DNA from: Taklimakanibacter lacteus
GTDB lineage: Bacteria > Pseudomonadota > Alphaproteobacteria > Rhizobiales > Aestuariivirgaceae
Direction: 5' to 3'
Length of the DNA: 64,000 nt
Assembly (NCBI GenBank): GCA_003576695.1
Contig: QOZQ01000003.1
Coordinates: 434,001-498,000, forward strand
How positions within the stretch are numbered: position 1 is the first letter of the stretch; the number at the start of each line of letters is the position of its first letter. A program made the position numbers and the translations under genes. A model generated the notes under the pieces. That model searched no databases. It saw nothing but the letters and a program-made list of their open reading frames with translations, and was not told the origin of the DNA. Below, in pieces: positions 1-8,807 of the stretch.

Positions 1-849
1 GAAGAACGACATGGCCGCGCCATAGCCGAGGTCGAGATTGACGAAGCTGATCTTGTAGAGCGTGTAGGTGAGGACGGCCGAGGCGCTGCCGGGCCCCCCT
101 TGCGTGGCCGTGAAGATATAGTCGAAGGTCTTCATCGCCAGCACGGTGGTGATGCAGCTGAAGACGAAGAGGGTGAAGCGCAGGGGCGGCAGCGTCACAT
201 GCCGGAAAGTCTCGAGGGGCGACATCTGGTCGATCTTGGCGAGGTCATAGAGCCTGGCCGGCGTCGTCAGCATATTGGCAAGGAGGAAGAAGGCGACGAG
301 CGGCGCCATGTTCCAGGCCGCACCCACCGCCAGATATTCGATGACGAAGCTGGCCGAGATCAGGGCGACCGTGTGCTCGGAGCCGAGCCAGTTGGCGAGC
401 GCCGTGCCGATGCCGGTCTGGCCGCGCCCGAGATAAGTGAAGAGGATGCCGGCGCCATAGGGCGACACCGCCCAGGGCAGGATGATGAGCGCGCGCAGCC
501 AGCGCCATTTGCCGGGCAGATGCTTCAGGATCAAGGCGAGGCCGAGGCCGACGGCGAGGGTGAGGATCACGGTCACGACGGTGAAGCGCAAGCTGCGCCC
601 GAGCGAGCTCCAGAAGCTCTGGTCGGTCAGGACCTTGCTGTAATTGGCAATGCCGTTCCACGTCGCCGAATAGCCGCCGAAGAAGCGGATCTCATGGAAG
701 CTCAGGTAAAGCGCATAAGCGAGCGGATAGGCGACGACGACGAGAAGGAAGATGAGGACCGGAACCGAGACGACGAGCGCGAATGAGAGCGTGCTGATCT
801 CGGCCGTGCGGGGAGGGGCGGGAGTCTGGGAGCGGACGGTATCAGCCAT
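1..849 (-). CDS. Sugar ABC transporter permease, MalF/UgpA type (C-terminus cut by window edge)
   Basis: My own translation from the ATG at 849 gives 283 residues with no stop before the window edge. It is an inner-membrane permease of the binding-protein-dependent sugar family: a hydrophobic helix near residues 22-45, further membrane segments near 85-110, 120-140, 165-190 and 225-245, and a degenerate EAA loop near residues 205-225 (YDLAKIDQMSPLETF followed by VTLPPLR), which contacts the ATPase. The gene lies downstream of the binding-protein gene on the same strand, so it is the second gene of the operon. The missing end should hold the last helix; the second permease and ATPase would lie beyond the left edge. 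The substrate cannot be told from sequence. Confidence 0.9.
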   Translation of the reverse strand, partial: MADTVRSQTPAPPRTAEISTLSFALVVSVPVLIFLLVVVAYPLAYALYLSFHEIRFFGGYSATWNGIANYSKVLTDQSFWSSLGRSLRFTVVTVILTLAVGLGLALILKHLPGKWRWLRALIILPWAVSPYGAGILFTYLGRGQTGIGTALANWLGSEHTVALISASFVIEYLAVGAAWNMAPLVAFFLLANMLTTPARLYDLAKIDQMSPLETFRHVTLPPLRFTLFVFSCITTVLAMKTFDYIFTATQGGPGSASAVLTYTLYKISFVNLDLGYGAAMSFF

Positions 850-1094
850 GGGCGATAGCCTGCCTCATCATAAGATCCCCTCTCGCCTGGATTCCCCCTC
901 GCCCGTTGCGAAGCAATGGGAGAGGGTGGCCAACGGCCGGGTGAGGGCTCTTTGCCTGCAATGTAAGATGCCATCGAAAGCATTCTTTGTTTCGAGAAAG
1001 AGCCCTCATCCGCCCTTTGGGCAACTTCTCCCATCCTGCGGACGGGAGAAGGGAAACTGGATGCAGCGCATTCTCTTGTCTCGTCATCAACGCA
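850..1094. repeat. Dispersed palindromic repeat between binding protein and permease
   Basis: This 245-bp gap holds a long imperfect inverted repeat: GGGTGAGGGCTCTTTG near 939-956 and AAAGAGCCCTCATCCG near 997-1013, followed by CTTCTCCC...GGGAGAAGG near 1026-1053. The same sequence family recurs near 22.85-23.28 kb and, in shorter form, at 17.2 and 58.4 kb. It sits inside an operon, so its hairpins may lower readthrough from the binding protein into the permease. No ORF here is credible. Confidence 0.75.
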
Positions 1095-2468
1095 TCAGAT
1101 CTTGTACTTCTCGTTGAGCTCGGTGATCTTCGCATTGGCCTCGTTGATCACGCTTTCGGCGTCGAGATCCTGCTGCAGGAAGGCGAAGAGCTTTTCGCGG
1201 AGCCAGAAGTTGAATTCTTCCGACCACACGACATTCCAGATGCCGTTCGGATAGGGCGTCTTGGAATAGACGCCGAGCACCCGGTCATAGTCTTCCGGGC
1301 GCATCAGCGAGGAGGACACGGCGGCGCGCGCTTCCTCACTTTCCATGACATCCTTGTAGGCCGAGAACAGCATGTTCTCCTTGAGCCAGCGGCTGGCCAC
1401 GGCATATTTGCCGTTCTCGTCCTTGTAGCCATACCAGCTGACGAATTTCTTGACGTCGTCGGTCGCGGCGTCGGAGCGGCCCTTGCGCGCCGTCATGACA
1501 TAAAGGGCGGAGTCGATCAGGCCCCAGGACTGCTCCTTGCTGGGCAGGATGGTCACATGGCCCGCGACATCGCCCGACTGGGCCTTGTCGTTGAAGGTCT
1601 TGAGATCATAGAGCTGCTGCGGCGAGAAGATGTAGCGCCCGGAGCGGAAGGCATCGATATAGGCCGCTTCGTTGTAGGAGAAGATCTCTTCCGGAACGAG
1701 GCCGGACTTCCACAGCTTCTTCCACGCTTCGAGCGTCTTGCCGGCGGGGCCGTCGAGGGTCATGGCCGGCTTGTGGGTCTGGGGGTCGGCGACCTGGCCG
1801 CCCCTGTTCATCACCTCGAGCACGAAGCCCCAGGAGATGCCGAAATATTCGGCGAACCAGTGCGGCAGGATCGGAGTCGCCACACCTTTCTCCTTGAGCG
1901 CATAGGCCATGTCGTAGAGCGCGTCCCAGCTGGCCGGCAGCTGGTCTTCGGTGAAGCCCGCGGCGAGATAGGGCTTGGTGAAGACATGCACGGCGCCCCG
2001 CGTCGTGACGAAATAGGAGAGGCCGAGGAGCTTGCCGTCGACCGACCAGGCCTCGCGGATATTGGGATACATGCCGTCGGCGATTTCCTTTCCGTCGGGA
2101 AGCTCGGACGCCGGCAGCACCCAGCCGCCGCCATTATAGCGAACGGCGCTCGAGGGATTGGCATAGATCATGTCGAGCTGCTCATTGGCGATGAGCGCCT
2201 TTTCCATGATCGCCGGATAGTCGCCGGTCACCGTGGCGTAGTCGACCTTGCCCTCGAAGGCCTTGTTGTAGGTGTCGACATTGTTCTGGACGACATCGGT
2301 GCGGAATTGCCAGCCGCGGAAATAGACCGGTTCACCCGACGCCGGCTTGAACTCCGTCGCCACTGCGAAGGGGATGTGGATGAGGCTCGAGCCGAGCGCC
2401 GTGGCGCCGAGAAGTGCTGCGCTGCGCAGGAGGGCACGTCTGTTCATAGTCGGAAAATCACTGCTCAT
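1095..2468 (-). CDS. Extracellular sugar-binding protein (family 1) of an ABC transporter
   Basis: A 457-residue periplasmic solute-binding protein of the family-1 type (MalE/UgpB-like). The N-terminus holds a twin-arginine-like export signal (NRRALLRSAALLGATALG, cleavage probably after a nearby Ala near residue 37), so export by Tat is likely. The ATG at 2468 is chosen because GGGGAG lies seven bases upstream; the Met at codon 8 is an alternative. The next gene on the strand is the permease. Upstream are arrays of TGTTCGATT-like units that could bind a DeoR-type regulator. The ligand is probably a sugar or polyol, but I cannot say which. Confidence 0.92.
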   Translation of the reverse strand: MSSDFPTMNRRALLRSAALLGATALGSSLIHIPFAVATEFKPASGEPVYFRGWQFRTDVVQNNVDTYNKAFEGKVDYATVTGDYPAIMEKALIANEQLDMIYANPSSAVRYNGGGWVLPASELPDGKEIADGMYPNIREAWSVDGKLLGLSYFVTTRGAVHVFTKPYLAAGFTEDQLPASWDALYDMAYALKEKGVATPILPHWFAEYFGISWGFVLEVMNRGGQVADPQTHKPAMTLDGPAGKTLEAWKKLWKSGLVPEEIFSYNEAAYIDAFRSGRYIFSPQQLYDLKTFNDKAQSGDVAGHVTILPSKEQSWGLIDSALYVMTARKGRSDAATDDVKKFVSWYGYKDENGKYAVASRWLKENMLFSAYKDVMESEEARAAVSSSLMRPEDYDRVLGVYSKTPYPNGIWNVVWSEEFNFWLREKLFAFLQQDLDAESVINEANAKITELNEKYKI

Positions 2469-2550
2469 GATTCACTCCCCGTGTTTGTTTTGGGTCTGAC
2501 GTTCTGTCGGCTTGGAAGATGCTCCCCGGATCCCAGAGAATGATCTGGAA

Positions 2551-2726
2551 TGTTCAAGTTCTAGTGATTGTGTTCGATGGTGTCAGATTGAGTGTTCGGG
2601 TCAAGGAGATTTTGTCACCTGTGCAGAAGAAAATCATGACGGCAACGTCAAATTTCGCAGTCCGGCCCGTTGGAAATCCGAATGTTCGATTATGAGCGAT
2701 TGTGTTTTCAATTCCATGTTCGAGCT
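2551..2726. promoter_or_regulatory. Two clusters of ~10-bp direct repeats upstream of the binding-protein gene
   Basis: Cluster 1 (2551-2600) holds TGTTCAAGTT, TGTTCGATGG, TGTCAGATTG and GTGTTCGGG. Cluster 2 (2683-2726) holds TGTTCGATTA, TGAGCGATTG and TGTTTTCAAT in perfect 10-bp steps, then TGTTCGAGCT four bases further on. Iterated 10-11-bp direct repeats of this TTCGATT type are typical operators of DeoR-family sugar regulators. The assignment to DeoR is inference; the repeats are seen directly. Confidence 0.5.
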
Positions 2727-2760
2727 GCCATGAAATGGGGCATATGCTCCATCATCGCTG

Positions 2761-2951
2761 TCATGCAGGCGAAAGTGACGGCGCCCCTGGCCTTGGCCGT
2801 CATCCCGGCGAAAGTGACGGCACCCTGGCCGTCACTTTCGCCGGGATGACGGTGATGGGGAGAGGAGAAAGCCCGATTGGGTGAAGCGCGGGCAGCGCCG
2901 CCCGCTTCTGCTTATTCAAGGGGTCCCGGCTTTTGCCGGGATGACGGTGTT
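2761..2951. repeat. REP-like CCGTCATCCCGGCGAAAG repeats
   Basis: Several inverted copies of GTCATCCCGGCGAAAG and CTTTCGCCGGGATGAC lie at 2759-2853, and a further half copy (GGTCCCGGCTTTTGCCGGGATGACGG) spans 2921-2946. They form strong hairpins. This family is common between genes in Hyphomicrobiales. The remaining gap between 2469 and 3031 holds only the operator-like repeats and no gene. Confidence 0.7.
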
Positions 2952-3031
2952 TATGAGAAGGGAAAGCCCACCGAAATCAGAGCATTGCGGACTGGCTTGC
3001 GGACTCATGCCTTCTCCTTTATGCGCTCGCC

Positions 3032-4579
3032 ATGACAGACCGCATTCTCATCATCGATTTCGGCTCGCAGGTTACCCAGCTCATCGCCAGACGGGTGCGC
3101 GAGGCCGGTGTCTACTCGGAAATCGTTCCCTTCCAGTCGGCCGAAAAGGCGCTTAGCTGGCCCGATCTCAAAGGCATCATCCTCTCCGGCGGCCCCGCCA
3201 GCGTGACTGAGGGCGAAAGCCCGAGGGCGCCCGAGAAAGTGTTCAAGCTGGGCCTGCCGGTGCTCGGCATCTGCTATGGCGAGCAGACCATGTGTGCCCA
3301 GCTCGGCGGCAAGGTCGAGCTCTCCGACCACCGCGAATTCGGCCGCGCCTTCCTGAAGATCACGAGCGACAATGCGCTGTTCGAGGGCGTGTGGGAGGAG
3401 GGCGAGAGCCACCAGGTGTGGATGAGCCATGGCGACCGCGTCTCCGCCATTCCGCCGGGCTTCCGGGTCATCGGCACGTCCGACGGCGCACCCCATGCGG
3501 CGATCGCCGATGAGAAGCGCCAGTTCTATGCGGTGCAGTTCCACCCCGAAGTGGTGCACACGCCCGATGGCGGAAGGCTCTACCGCAATTTCGTCATCGA
3601 CATCTGCGGCTGCCGCGGCGACTGGTCGATGGCCTCCTTCAAGGACGACGCCATCCATCGCATCAAGAAGAAGGTGGGCTTCGACCGCGTGATCTGCGGG
3701 CTTTCGGGCGGCGTCGATTCGGCCGTGACCGCCGTCCTCATCCATGAGGCGATCGGCGAGCAGCTCACCTGCATCTTCGTCGATCACGGGCTGATGCGGG
3801 CGGGCGAGGCGGATGAGGTGGTGAATCTGTTCCGCAAGGCCTACAACATCCCGCTCGTCCATGTCGATGCCTCGAAGCTGTTCCTGTCGAACCTCGAAGG
3901 CGTGACCGACCCCGAAGTGAAGCGCAAGACCATCGGCAAGCTGTTCATCGACGTGTTCGAGGCGGAAGCGAAGAAAGTGGGCGGCGCCCAGTACCTGGCG
4001 CAGGGCACGCTCTATCCCGATGTGATCGAAAGCGTGTCCTTCACCGGGGGCCCATCGGTCACGATCAAGTCGCATCACAATGTCGGCGGCCTGCCCGAGC
4101 GCATGAACATGAAGCTCATCGAGCCCTTGCGCGAATTGTTCAAGGACGAGGTCAGGGCGCTGGGCCGCGAGCTGGGACTGCCGGAGCATTTCGTCGGCCG
4201 CCATCCTTTCCCGGGGCCTGGTCTTGCCATCCGCGTGCCGGGCGCCATCTCGCGCGACAAGCTCGACATTTTGCGGAAGGCCGATGTCGTCTATCTCGAC
4301 GAGATCCGCAAAGCCGGCCTCTATGACGCGATCTGGCAGGCGTTCGCGGTTCTCCTGCCGGTGCAGACCGTGGGCGTCATGGGCGACGGCCGCACCTATG
4401 ATTATGTCTGCGCGCTGCGCGCCGTCACCTCGACCGACGGCATGACCGCCGATTACTACCATTTCGACCACGACTTCCTGTCGCGCACCGCGACCCGCAT
4501 CATCAACGAGGTCAAGGGCATCAACCGCGTGGTCTATGACATCACGTCGAAGCCGCCGGGGACGATCGAGTGGGAGTAG
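3032..4579 (+). CDS. guaA: GMP synthase (glutamine-hydrolysing)
   Basis: A 515-residue cytosolic enzyme that converts XMP, ATP and glutamine to GMP, the last step of guanine nucleotide synthesis. The class-I glutaminase domain comes first ([10 protein letters not shown] with the nucleophile Cys near residue 81, QFHPEV with the catalytic His near 172). Then comes the ATP-pyrophosphatase domain with the P-loop SGGVDS near 224, and the C-terminal dimerisation domain ending in KPPGTIEWE, the usual GuaA terminus. Length matches the family. The gene is intact and stands alone except for the SMP-30 gene that begins at its stop codon. Confidence 0.99.
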   Translation: MTDRILIIDFGSQVTQLIARRVREAGVYSEIVPFQSAEKALSWPDLKGIILSGGPASVTEGESPRAPEKVFKLGLPVLGICYGEQTMCAQLGGKVELSDHREFGRAFLKITSDNALFEGVWEEGESHQVWMSHGDRVSAIPPGFRVIGTSDGAPHAAIADEKRQFYAVQFHPEVVHTPDGGRLYRNFVIDICGCRGDWSMASFKDDAIHRIKKKVGFDRVICGLSGGVDSAVTAVLIHEAIGEQLTCIFVDHGLMRAGEADEVVNLFRKAYNIPLVHVDASKLFLSNLEGVTDPEVKRKTIGKLFIDVFEAEAKKVGGAQYLAQGTLYPDVIESVSFTGGPSVTIKSHHNVGGLPERMNMKLIEPLRELFKDEVRALGRELGLPEHFVGRHPFPGPGLAIRVPGAISRDKLDILRKADVVYLDEIRKAGLYDAIWQAFAVLLPVQTVGVMGDGRTYDYVCALRAVTSTDGMTADYYHFDHDFLSRTATRIINEVKGINRVVYDITSKPPGTIEWE

Positions 4580-4584
4580 AAGAG

Positions 4585-5505
4585 GTGAGCAATCTGGAAA
4601 TCATCACCGACGGCTTGCGTTTCCCCGAAGGGCCGGTGGCGATGCCGGACGGCAGCGTGGCACTTGTCGAGATTGCGGCGCAGCGCATCACGCGCGTGGC
4701 GGCGGATGGCTCGAAGTCGCTGATTGCGGACGTTCCTGGCGGACCCAACGGGCTTGCCGTCGGGCCGGATGGCGTCTTCTATATATGCAACAATGGCGGG
4801 TTCACCTTCACGGACGCAGGCGGCTTCCTGCGCCCGACGGGCCAGGCTGCGGATTATGAAACGGGCAGAATTGAAACATTCGACCCGAAGACCGGCAGGC
4901 TGAAGCGGCTCTATGACCGCGCCGGCGACCATCGCCTGCGCGGGCCCAATGATCTCATGTTCGATCAGGCCGAAGGCTTCTGGTTCAGCGATCTCGGAAA
5001 ATCGCGCCCCCGCGACCGCGATCATGGCGGTCTTTACTGGGCGGCCGCCGATGGCTCGCGCATTGTCGAGGCCGCTCATCCGGTTCCGGGCGGCGGCAAT
5101 GGCGTGGGAATTTCGCCTGACGGCAAGGTCGTCTATCTCGCCGAAACGGAAACCGGACGGCTTTGGGCGTGGGACATTACGGGTTCCGGCTCCCTCAGCA
5201 AGCGGCCATGGCCAAGCCCGCATGGCGGCCGGCTTGTCTGTCAGTTGCCCGGCTACCGCCGGCTCGACAGCCTGGCGATTGCGGCTTCCGGCAATATCGT
5301 GATCGCGACGCTGATGGAGGGGGAGATCACGACGGTGTCTCCGGAAGGCCAGATTGTCGACATCGTGAAGATGCCGGACATCATGCCGACCAACATATGC
5401 TTTGGCGGGCCGGATATGCGCACCGCCTGGATCACGCTCTCGACGACGGGGCGCCTTGCCCGGATGCGCTGGCGCGAGCCGGGGCTACGCTTGCCTTTCG
5501 AATAG
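4585..5505 (+). CDS. SMP-30/gluconolactonase-like beta-propeller protein
   Basis: About 306 residues with the SMP-30/regucalcin/LRE pattern: GLRFPEGPVAMPDG at the start, GGPNGLAVGPDG, GPNDLMFDQ, GGGNGVGISPDG and CFGGPDM, which form the blades and the metal site of a six-bladed propeller. Members hydrolyse sugar or aromatic lactones. There is no signal peptide, so it is probably cytosolic. GTG at 4585 is preferred because it directly precedes the conserved SNLEIITDGL; GTG at 4570 would overlap the guaA stop. Translation is probably coupled to guaA, but no functional link is apparent. The exact lactone substrate is unknown. Confidence 0.85.
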   Translation: MSNLEIITDGLRFPEGPVAMPDGSVALVEIAAQRITRVAADGSKSLIADVPGGPNGLAVGPDGVFYICNNGGFTFTDAGGFLRPTGQAADYETGRIETFDPKTGRLKRLYDRAGDHRLRGPNDLMFDQAEGFWFSDLGKSRPRDRDHGGLYWAAADGSRIVEAAHPVPGGGNGVGISPDGKVVYLAETETGRLWAWDITGSGSLSKRPWPSPHGGRLVCQLPGYRRLDSLAIAASGNIVIATLMEGEITTVSPEGQIVDIVKMPDIMPTNICFGGPDMRTAWITLSTTGRLARMRWREPGLRLPFE

Positions 5506-5568
5506 TTTGGTCTATGGCATCGCGTCGAACCGCCGGGCACTATCGACAATGTGCCCCCAGCCCTGAAA

Positions 5569-6825
5569 TCAGCCGCTCGATAGCGGCAAGGTCACCCTGA
5601 AGCAGCTTGGTTCGCCGGGCCGTGGGGCGACGATGGCATCGCCGCCATGCAGCCGCGCGATCTGGCGCACCAGCGACAGCCCGAGGCCCGAGCCCTGGGC
5701 GTCCGCCTTCAGCCGATGGAAGGGCGTGAAGATGTGTTCGCGCTCGGCCGCGGCGATGCCCTGGCCGTGATCCACCACCTCCACTATGGCGCTGGCGCCT
5801 TGCCGCCTGACCTCCACCCGGATCGGCGGCTTGCCGTGACGGCTGGCGTTCTCGAGCAGGTTGCGGATCAGGCGGCGCAGCAGATTGGCCTCGCCGCGGA
5901 TGATGACCGGCTCCCCCTCGGCCGCACAGTCATCGAAGCGCGCGGCCTCCTCGGCGGAAAGCGCCAGCAGGTCGACCTCTTCGGTGCGCTGCAGCGTGCC
6001 CACGGCGTCGAGGCGGCTGGCGAGCAGGATCTCATCGATCAGAAGGTCGAGCTCGGCAATGTCACGCTCGAGATCGGCCTTGTGCCGGGGCGCGCCCGTT
6101 TCGCGGTAGAGCTCGATCCCCAGGCGAATGCGCGACAAGGGTGTGCGCAGCTCATGCGAGGCATTGGCGAGGAGCAGGCGATGGGCGCTCACCAGCTCTT
6201 CGATGCGCGAGGCCGCCCGGTTGAAGCTGGCCGCGAGCCCTGCCACCTCGTCGCGGCCTTCGACCTTCACGCGCGCGGCGAGATTGCCGGCGCCCAGCGT
6301 TTCGACGCCCGCCTGCAGCCGTTCCAGCCTTCGGGTCAGGCCGCGCACGAAGGGATAGGCACAAAGCGCCACCAGCAGCGCGATGCTCCCCAGGAACAGG
6401 ATGAGGCCGAAGGCCGATGGCCGGTGATGCGCCTGCGGGCGCACGACCAGCCAGCGCCGGTCAGGCAGGGAGAGTGACCAGGCGGGACCGCCAGCACCGC
6501 GGACCCAGCCGCCCTTTGCGTGACCTGGCCTGGCGCCGGGCGGGGGAAGCGGGTCTCCGGCGGAAGCGATCAGCCGCTCTGCCGCATCGAAGAGAGCGAG
6601 ATCGGCATCGAGCTGATCGGTGAGCTGTGTGAGCGCGTCCTGTTGTGCATTTGGCGCAGCCTCGGCCGGCGGCAAGGCGGCGGCCGCGAGCTTGCCCGCG
6701 AGCTCGAAGGCCTGGTTGGCGGGCGACCCGTTCGGTCCCAGATGCCAGCCGGCGCCCGCGACGATGGCCACCATGAAGAGGCTCGCGATGATGGTGAGAT
6801 AGATCTTGTGGAACAGCCGGCGCAT
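5569..6825 (-). CDS. Two-component sensor histidine kinase (CpxA-like)
   Basis: A 418-residue membrane kinase. There is a transmembrane helix at residues 8-28, a short periplasmic sensor, a second helix near 140-160, a HAMP domain near 160-215 and a dimerisation domain with the phospho-acceptor in ASHELRTPLSR. The ATPase domain has N box LLENASRHG, G1 VDHGQGIA and G2 GSGLGLSLV. The start codon lies five bases after the regulator stop, and the order Spy-like, regulator, kinase indicates one operon. By analogy with Cpx and Bae it probably senses envelope or metal stress. The signal itself is not visible in sequence. Confidence 0.93.
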   Translation of the reverse strand: MRRLFHKIYLTIIASLFMVAIVAGAGWHLGPNGSPANQAFELAGKLAAAALPPAEAAPNAQQDALTQLTDQLDADLALFDAAERLIASAGDPLPPPGARPGHAKGGWVRGAGGPAWSLSLPDRRWLVVRPQAHHRPSAFGLILFLGSIALLVALCAYPFVRGLTRRLERLQAGVETLGAGNLAARVKVEGRDEVAGLAASFNRAASRIEELVSAHRLLLANASHELRTPLSRIRLGIELYRETGAPRHKADLERDIAELDLLIDEILLASRLDAVGTLQRTEEVDLLALSAEEAARFDDCAAEGEPVIIRGEANLLRRLIRNLLENASRHGKPPIRVEVRRQGASAIVEVVDHGQGIAAAEREHIFTPFHRLKADAQGSGLGLSLVRQIARLHGGDAIVAPRPGEPSCFRVTLPLSSG

Positions 6826-6830
6826 GCGGA

Positions 6831-7517
6831 CTAATCCTGCGCCTTGGCGAAGACATAGCCCGCCCCGCGCACGGTGATCACCCGGCGCGGTTTCTTCGGG
6901 TCGTCCTCGATCGCGGCGCGAATGCGCGAGATATGCACATCGATCGAGCGGTCGAACGCCTCCAGCCGCTGGTTCTTCAGGAGATCCATGATCGCGTCGC
7001 GCGACAGGACCCTGCCGGCATGCCGGGCCAGCGCCAGCAGCAGCTCGAATTGATGGCTGGTCAGGGCACAGGCCTCGCCGTCGAGACGGATCTCGCGCGC
7101 CGCGACATCGATCTCGAGCCGGCCGTAATGCAGGATCTCCGATTTCCGGCCGCCTTTGGCCCGCCGCAATATGGATTTGAGCCGCGCCAGGAGCTCGCGC
7201 GGTTCGAAGGGCTTGGGCAGATAATCATCCGCGCCGAGCTCGAGCCCCACCACTCGGTCCATGGCCTCGCCGCGCGCCGTCAGCATCAGGATCGGCGTAT
7301 CGGCCTCGGCCCGGATGCGGCGGCAGACTTCGAGCCCATCCATGTCGGGAAGCATCAGATCGAGGATCAGGGCGTCGAAGGCCCCGTGCGCCTGGGCGGC
7401 GATGCCGGCGGCACCCCTGGCGGCGACCGTCACGCTGAAGCCCGCCCCGCCGAGATAGTCTTTCACCATCTCGGCAAGGCGAGGGTCGTCCTCGATCAGG
7501 AGAATTCGCTCGCTCAC
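6831..7517 (-). CDS. OmpR-family response regulator (CpxR-like)
   Basis: 228 residues: a receiver domain (acidic pair ED in LIEDD, phospho-acceptor Asp in LILDLMLPDMDG, conserved Lys in LPKPFEPREL) followed by a winged helix ending in IRAAIEDDPKKPRRVITVRGAGYVF. It is translated from a GTG start. It lies between the Spy-like gene and the kinase on the same strand and is surely the partner of that kinase. Its likely target is the GTAAA-N5-GTAAG repeat in front of the Spy-like gene, which would make the operon self-inducing; that is inference. Confidence 0.95.
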   Translation of the reverse strand: MSERILLIEDDPRLAEMVKDYLGGAGFSVTVAARGAAGIAAQAHGAFDALILDLMLPDMDGLEVCRRIRAEADTPILMLTARGEAMDRVVGLELGADDYLPKPFEPRELLARLKSILRRAKGGRKSEILHYGRLEIDVAAREIRLDGEACALTSHQFELLLALARHAGRVLSRDAIMDLLKNQRLEAFDRSIDVHISRIRAAIEDDPKKPRRVITVRGAGYVFAKAQD

Positions 7518-7569
7518 GCGGCTATTCTATATGTTGCGCATCGGCTTGCACACTTTTCGGGCCGATGCT

Positions 7570-8145
7570 TCAACCTCGATGCCACCGGTGCCAGAAGCCT
7601 CTCCGTTCGGCCAGGAAATCGGCGATCTTCTGGCGCTGCTGGGCGGTGAGGACGTCGGCCGCATCGCCGAGGGCCTGCGCGATCCGCTTGCTCGCCGCAT
7701 CCCACGCCGCCATCTTGTCGGCACGGAATTTTTCGAGCTCGGCGCGGTCTATGGTGGGCCGGGTGAGGAGGTCGCGCACCCGCTCATGGGCCGCATGCTT
7801 CTGATCGATGAGCGGCAGAAGGTCCTTGAGGGCGCCCTTCACGATGACCCTGAGCTTGTCCTGCTGTTCCGTCGTGGCGTCGATCTCGATGGCGAGATGG
7901 CGGATCGCGCGGTCGACATGACCCTCGATCTGCGCCGGATCAGGCCGGCCACCCATCCATCCCCCGTGCCATCCGCCAAAGCCATGGCCCCAGCCGGACT
8001 CCTCGCTCATGGCCTGGCCGACAAACACGCCGGTCAGGCCGGCGGCGAGCACGAAAACGAGGGTGAACAGCAGCCCGCGCATGCGGCGGGGAGGGGATTG
8101 CCCGGCGCCTTCGCGCCCCTGGGTGAGATTGGTCTGGTCGGTCAT
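7570..8145 (-). CDS. Spy/CpxP-family periplasmic stress protein
   Basis: 191 residues. An N-terminal helix at about residues 24-46 anchors the protein in the membrane or serves as signal sequence. It is followed by a Gly/Trp/His-rich stretch (GWGHGFGGWHGGWMGG) and a helical domain with one clear LTxxQ motif (LTAQQRQKIADFL). It ends with a His/Trp-rich tail. LTxxQ proteins are periplasmic chaperones or metal-sensing modulators (Spy, CpxP, ZraP, CnrX). The His-rich parts hint at metal binding. It heads the operon with the regulator and kinase, so it probably acts as feedback modulator. Confidence 0.85.
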   Translation of the reverse strand: MTDQTNLTQGREGAGQSPPRRMRGLLFTLVFVLAAGLTGVFVGQAMSEESGWGHGFGGWHGGWMGGRPDPAQIEGHVDRAIRHLAIEIDATTEQQDKLRVIVKGALKDLLPLIDQKHAAHERVRDLLTRPTIDRAELEKFRADKMAAWDAASKRIAQALGDAADVLTAQQRQKIADFLAERRGFWHRWHRG

Positions 8146-8216
8146 GATCGGTCTCCGTCATTCACTATGGATGACGGCAATATGCGCGGCCTTCGTTTCG
8201 CGGGCTTCTCTCCATT

Positions 8217-8231
8217 GTAAAGTTTTGTAAG
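8217..8231. promoter_or_regulatory. CpxR-box-like direct repeat upstream of the Spy-like operon
   Basis: Read on the plus strand the sequence is GTAAA-GTTTT-GTAAG, matching the enterobacterial CpxR box GTAAA-N5-GTAAA in nine of ten box positions. It lies about 70 bases upstream of the Spy-like start at 8145. The sequence match is direct; its use by the adjacent OmpR-family regulator is inference. Confidence 0.5.
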
Positions 8232-8270
8232 GATCGGGGAGACGGCCTCAGCACGGCGCTCTGGAATACT

Positions 8271-8308
8271 TCTCCCTCCCCACGCTCTCGCCTTCGCGGA
8301 GAGGGAGA
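8271..8308. terminator. Hairpin between the AHSA1 gene and the Spy operon promoter
   Basis: TCTCCCTC (8271-8278) and GAGGGAGA (8301-8308) form an eight-base stem. It lies after the stop of the minus-strand AHSA1 gene, beyond the 3' side. It resembles the dispersed palindromic repeats elsewhere and has no clear U-run, so termination is uncertain. Confidence 0.3.
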
Positions 8309-8327
8309 TTTCGGCAACGTCCGACCC

Positions 8328-8807
8328 TCAGGCACCAGCGCCCAGCGTGACAAGCAACTCGTCCAGCTGCGCGAACTGCTCGGACATGTCCATCCCTTCC
8401 GCGGCGTCGAGGGCTTCCTTCGTGGGATAGAGCTCGCTGAGGGTCAGCAGCGTCTTGCCGTCTTTTTCCTCGAAGGTCACTGTGGTCACCGCACCGTCAG
8501 CACTTTCCTCATTGGTCCAGACGAGGCGCGCATTGGGGATCACTTCGAGATACCGGCCAACGAAGGCCGCGGACTCCGCTTCATTGTGGCCGAACACGAC
8601 GCGGTAGGTGCCGCCGGCACGCACATCCATCTCGACCGAGAGGAGGGGCACGCCCATCGATTTCGGCGCCCACCAGCGCTTGAACAGTTCAGGCCGGGTC
8701 CACGCCTCGAACACGATGCGCGCCGGGCCGTTGAAGATCCGCGTGATGATGAGCTCGCGCTCGGATTTCCGTTCGACCGTCATGCGGTCATCGCTTCTTT
8801 CGCCCAT
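8328..8807 (-). CDS. SRPBCC (AHSA1-type) protein
   Basis: 159 residues of the START/AHSA1 fold. The N-terminal part (ITRIFNGPARIVFEAWTRPELFKRWWAPKS) is the classic signature of this family, which binds small hydrophobic molecules. The gene overlaps the end of the upstream ArsR-type regulator by 20 bases, so the pair is translationally coupled. ArsR-SRPBCC pairs are very common in soil bacteria; their ligand is usually unknown. The gene is intact. Confidence 0.92.
   Translation of the reverse strand: MGERSDDRMTVERKSERELIITRIFNGPARIVFEAWTRPELFKRWWAPKSMGVPLLSVEMDVRAGGTYRVVFGHNEAESAAFVGRYLEVIPNARLVWTNEESADGAVTTVTFEEKDGKTLLTLSELYPTKEALDAAEGMDMSEQFAQLDELLVTLGAGA

Noticed and set aside
987-2543. 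518-codon open frame on the plus strand
   Set aside because: Antisense to the binding-protein gene and running through the palindromic repeat; shadow frame.
3005-4471. 488-codon open frame on the minus strand
   Set aside because: It is antisense to guaA, which has every catalytic motif; shadow frame.
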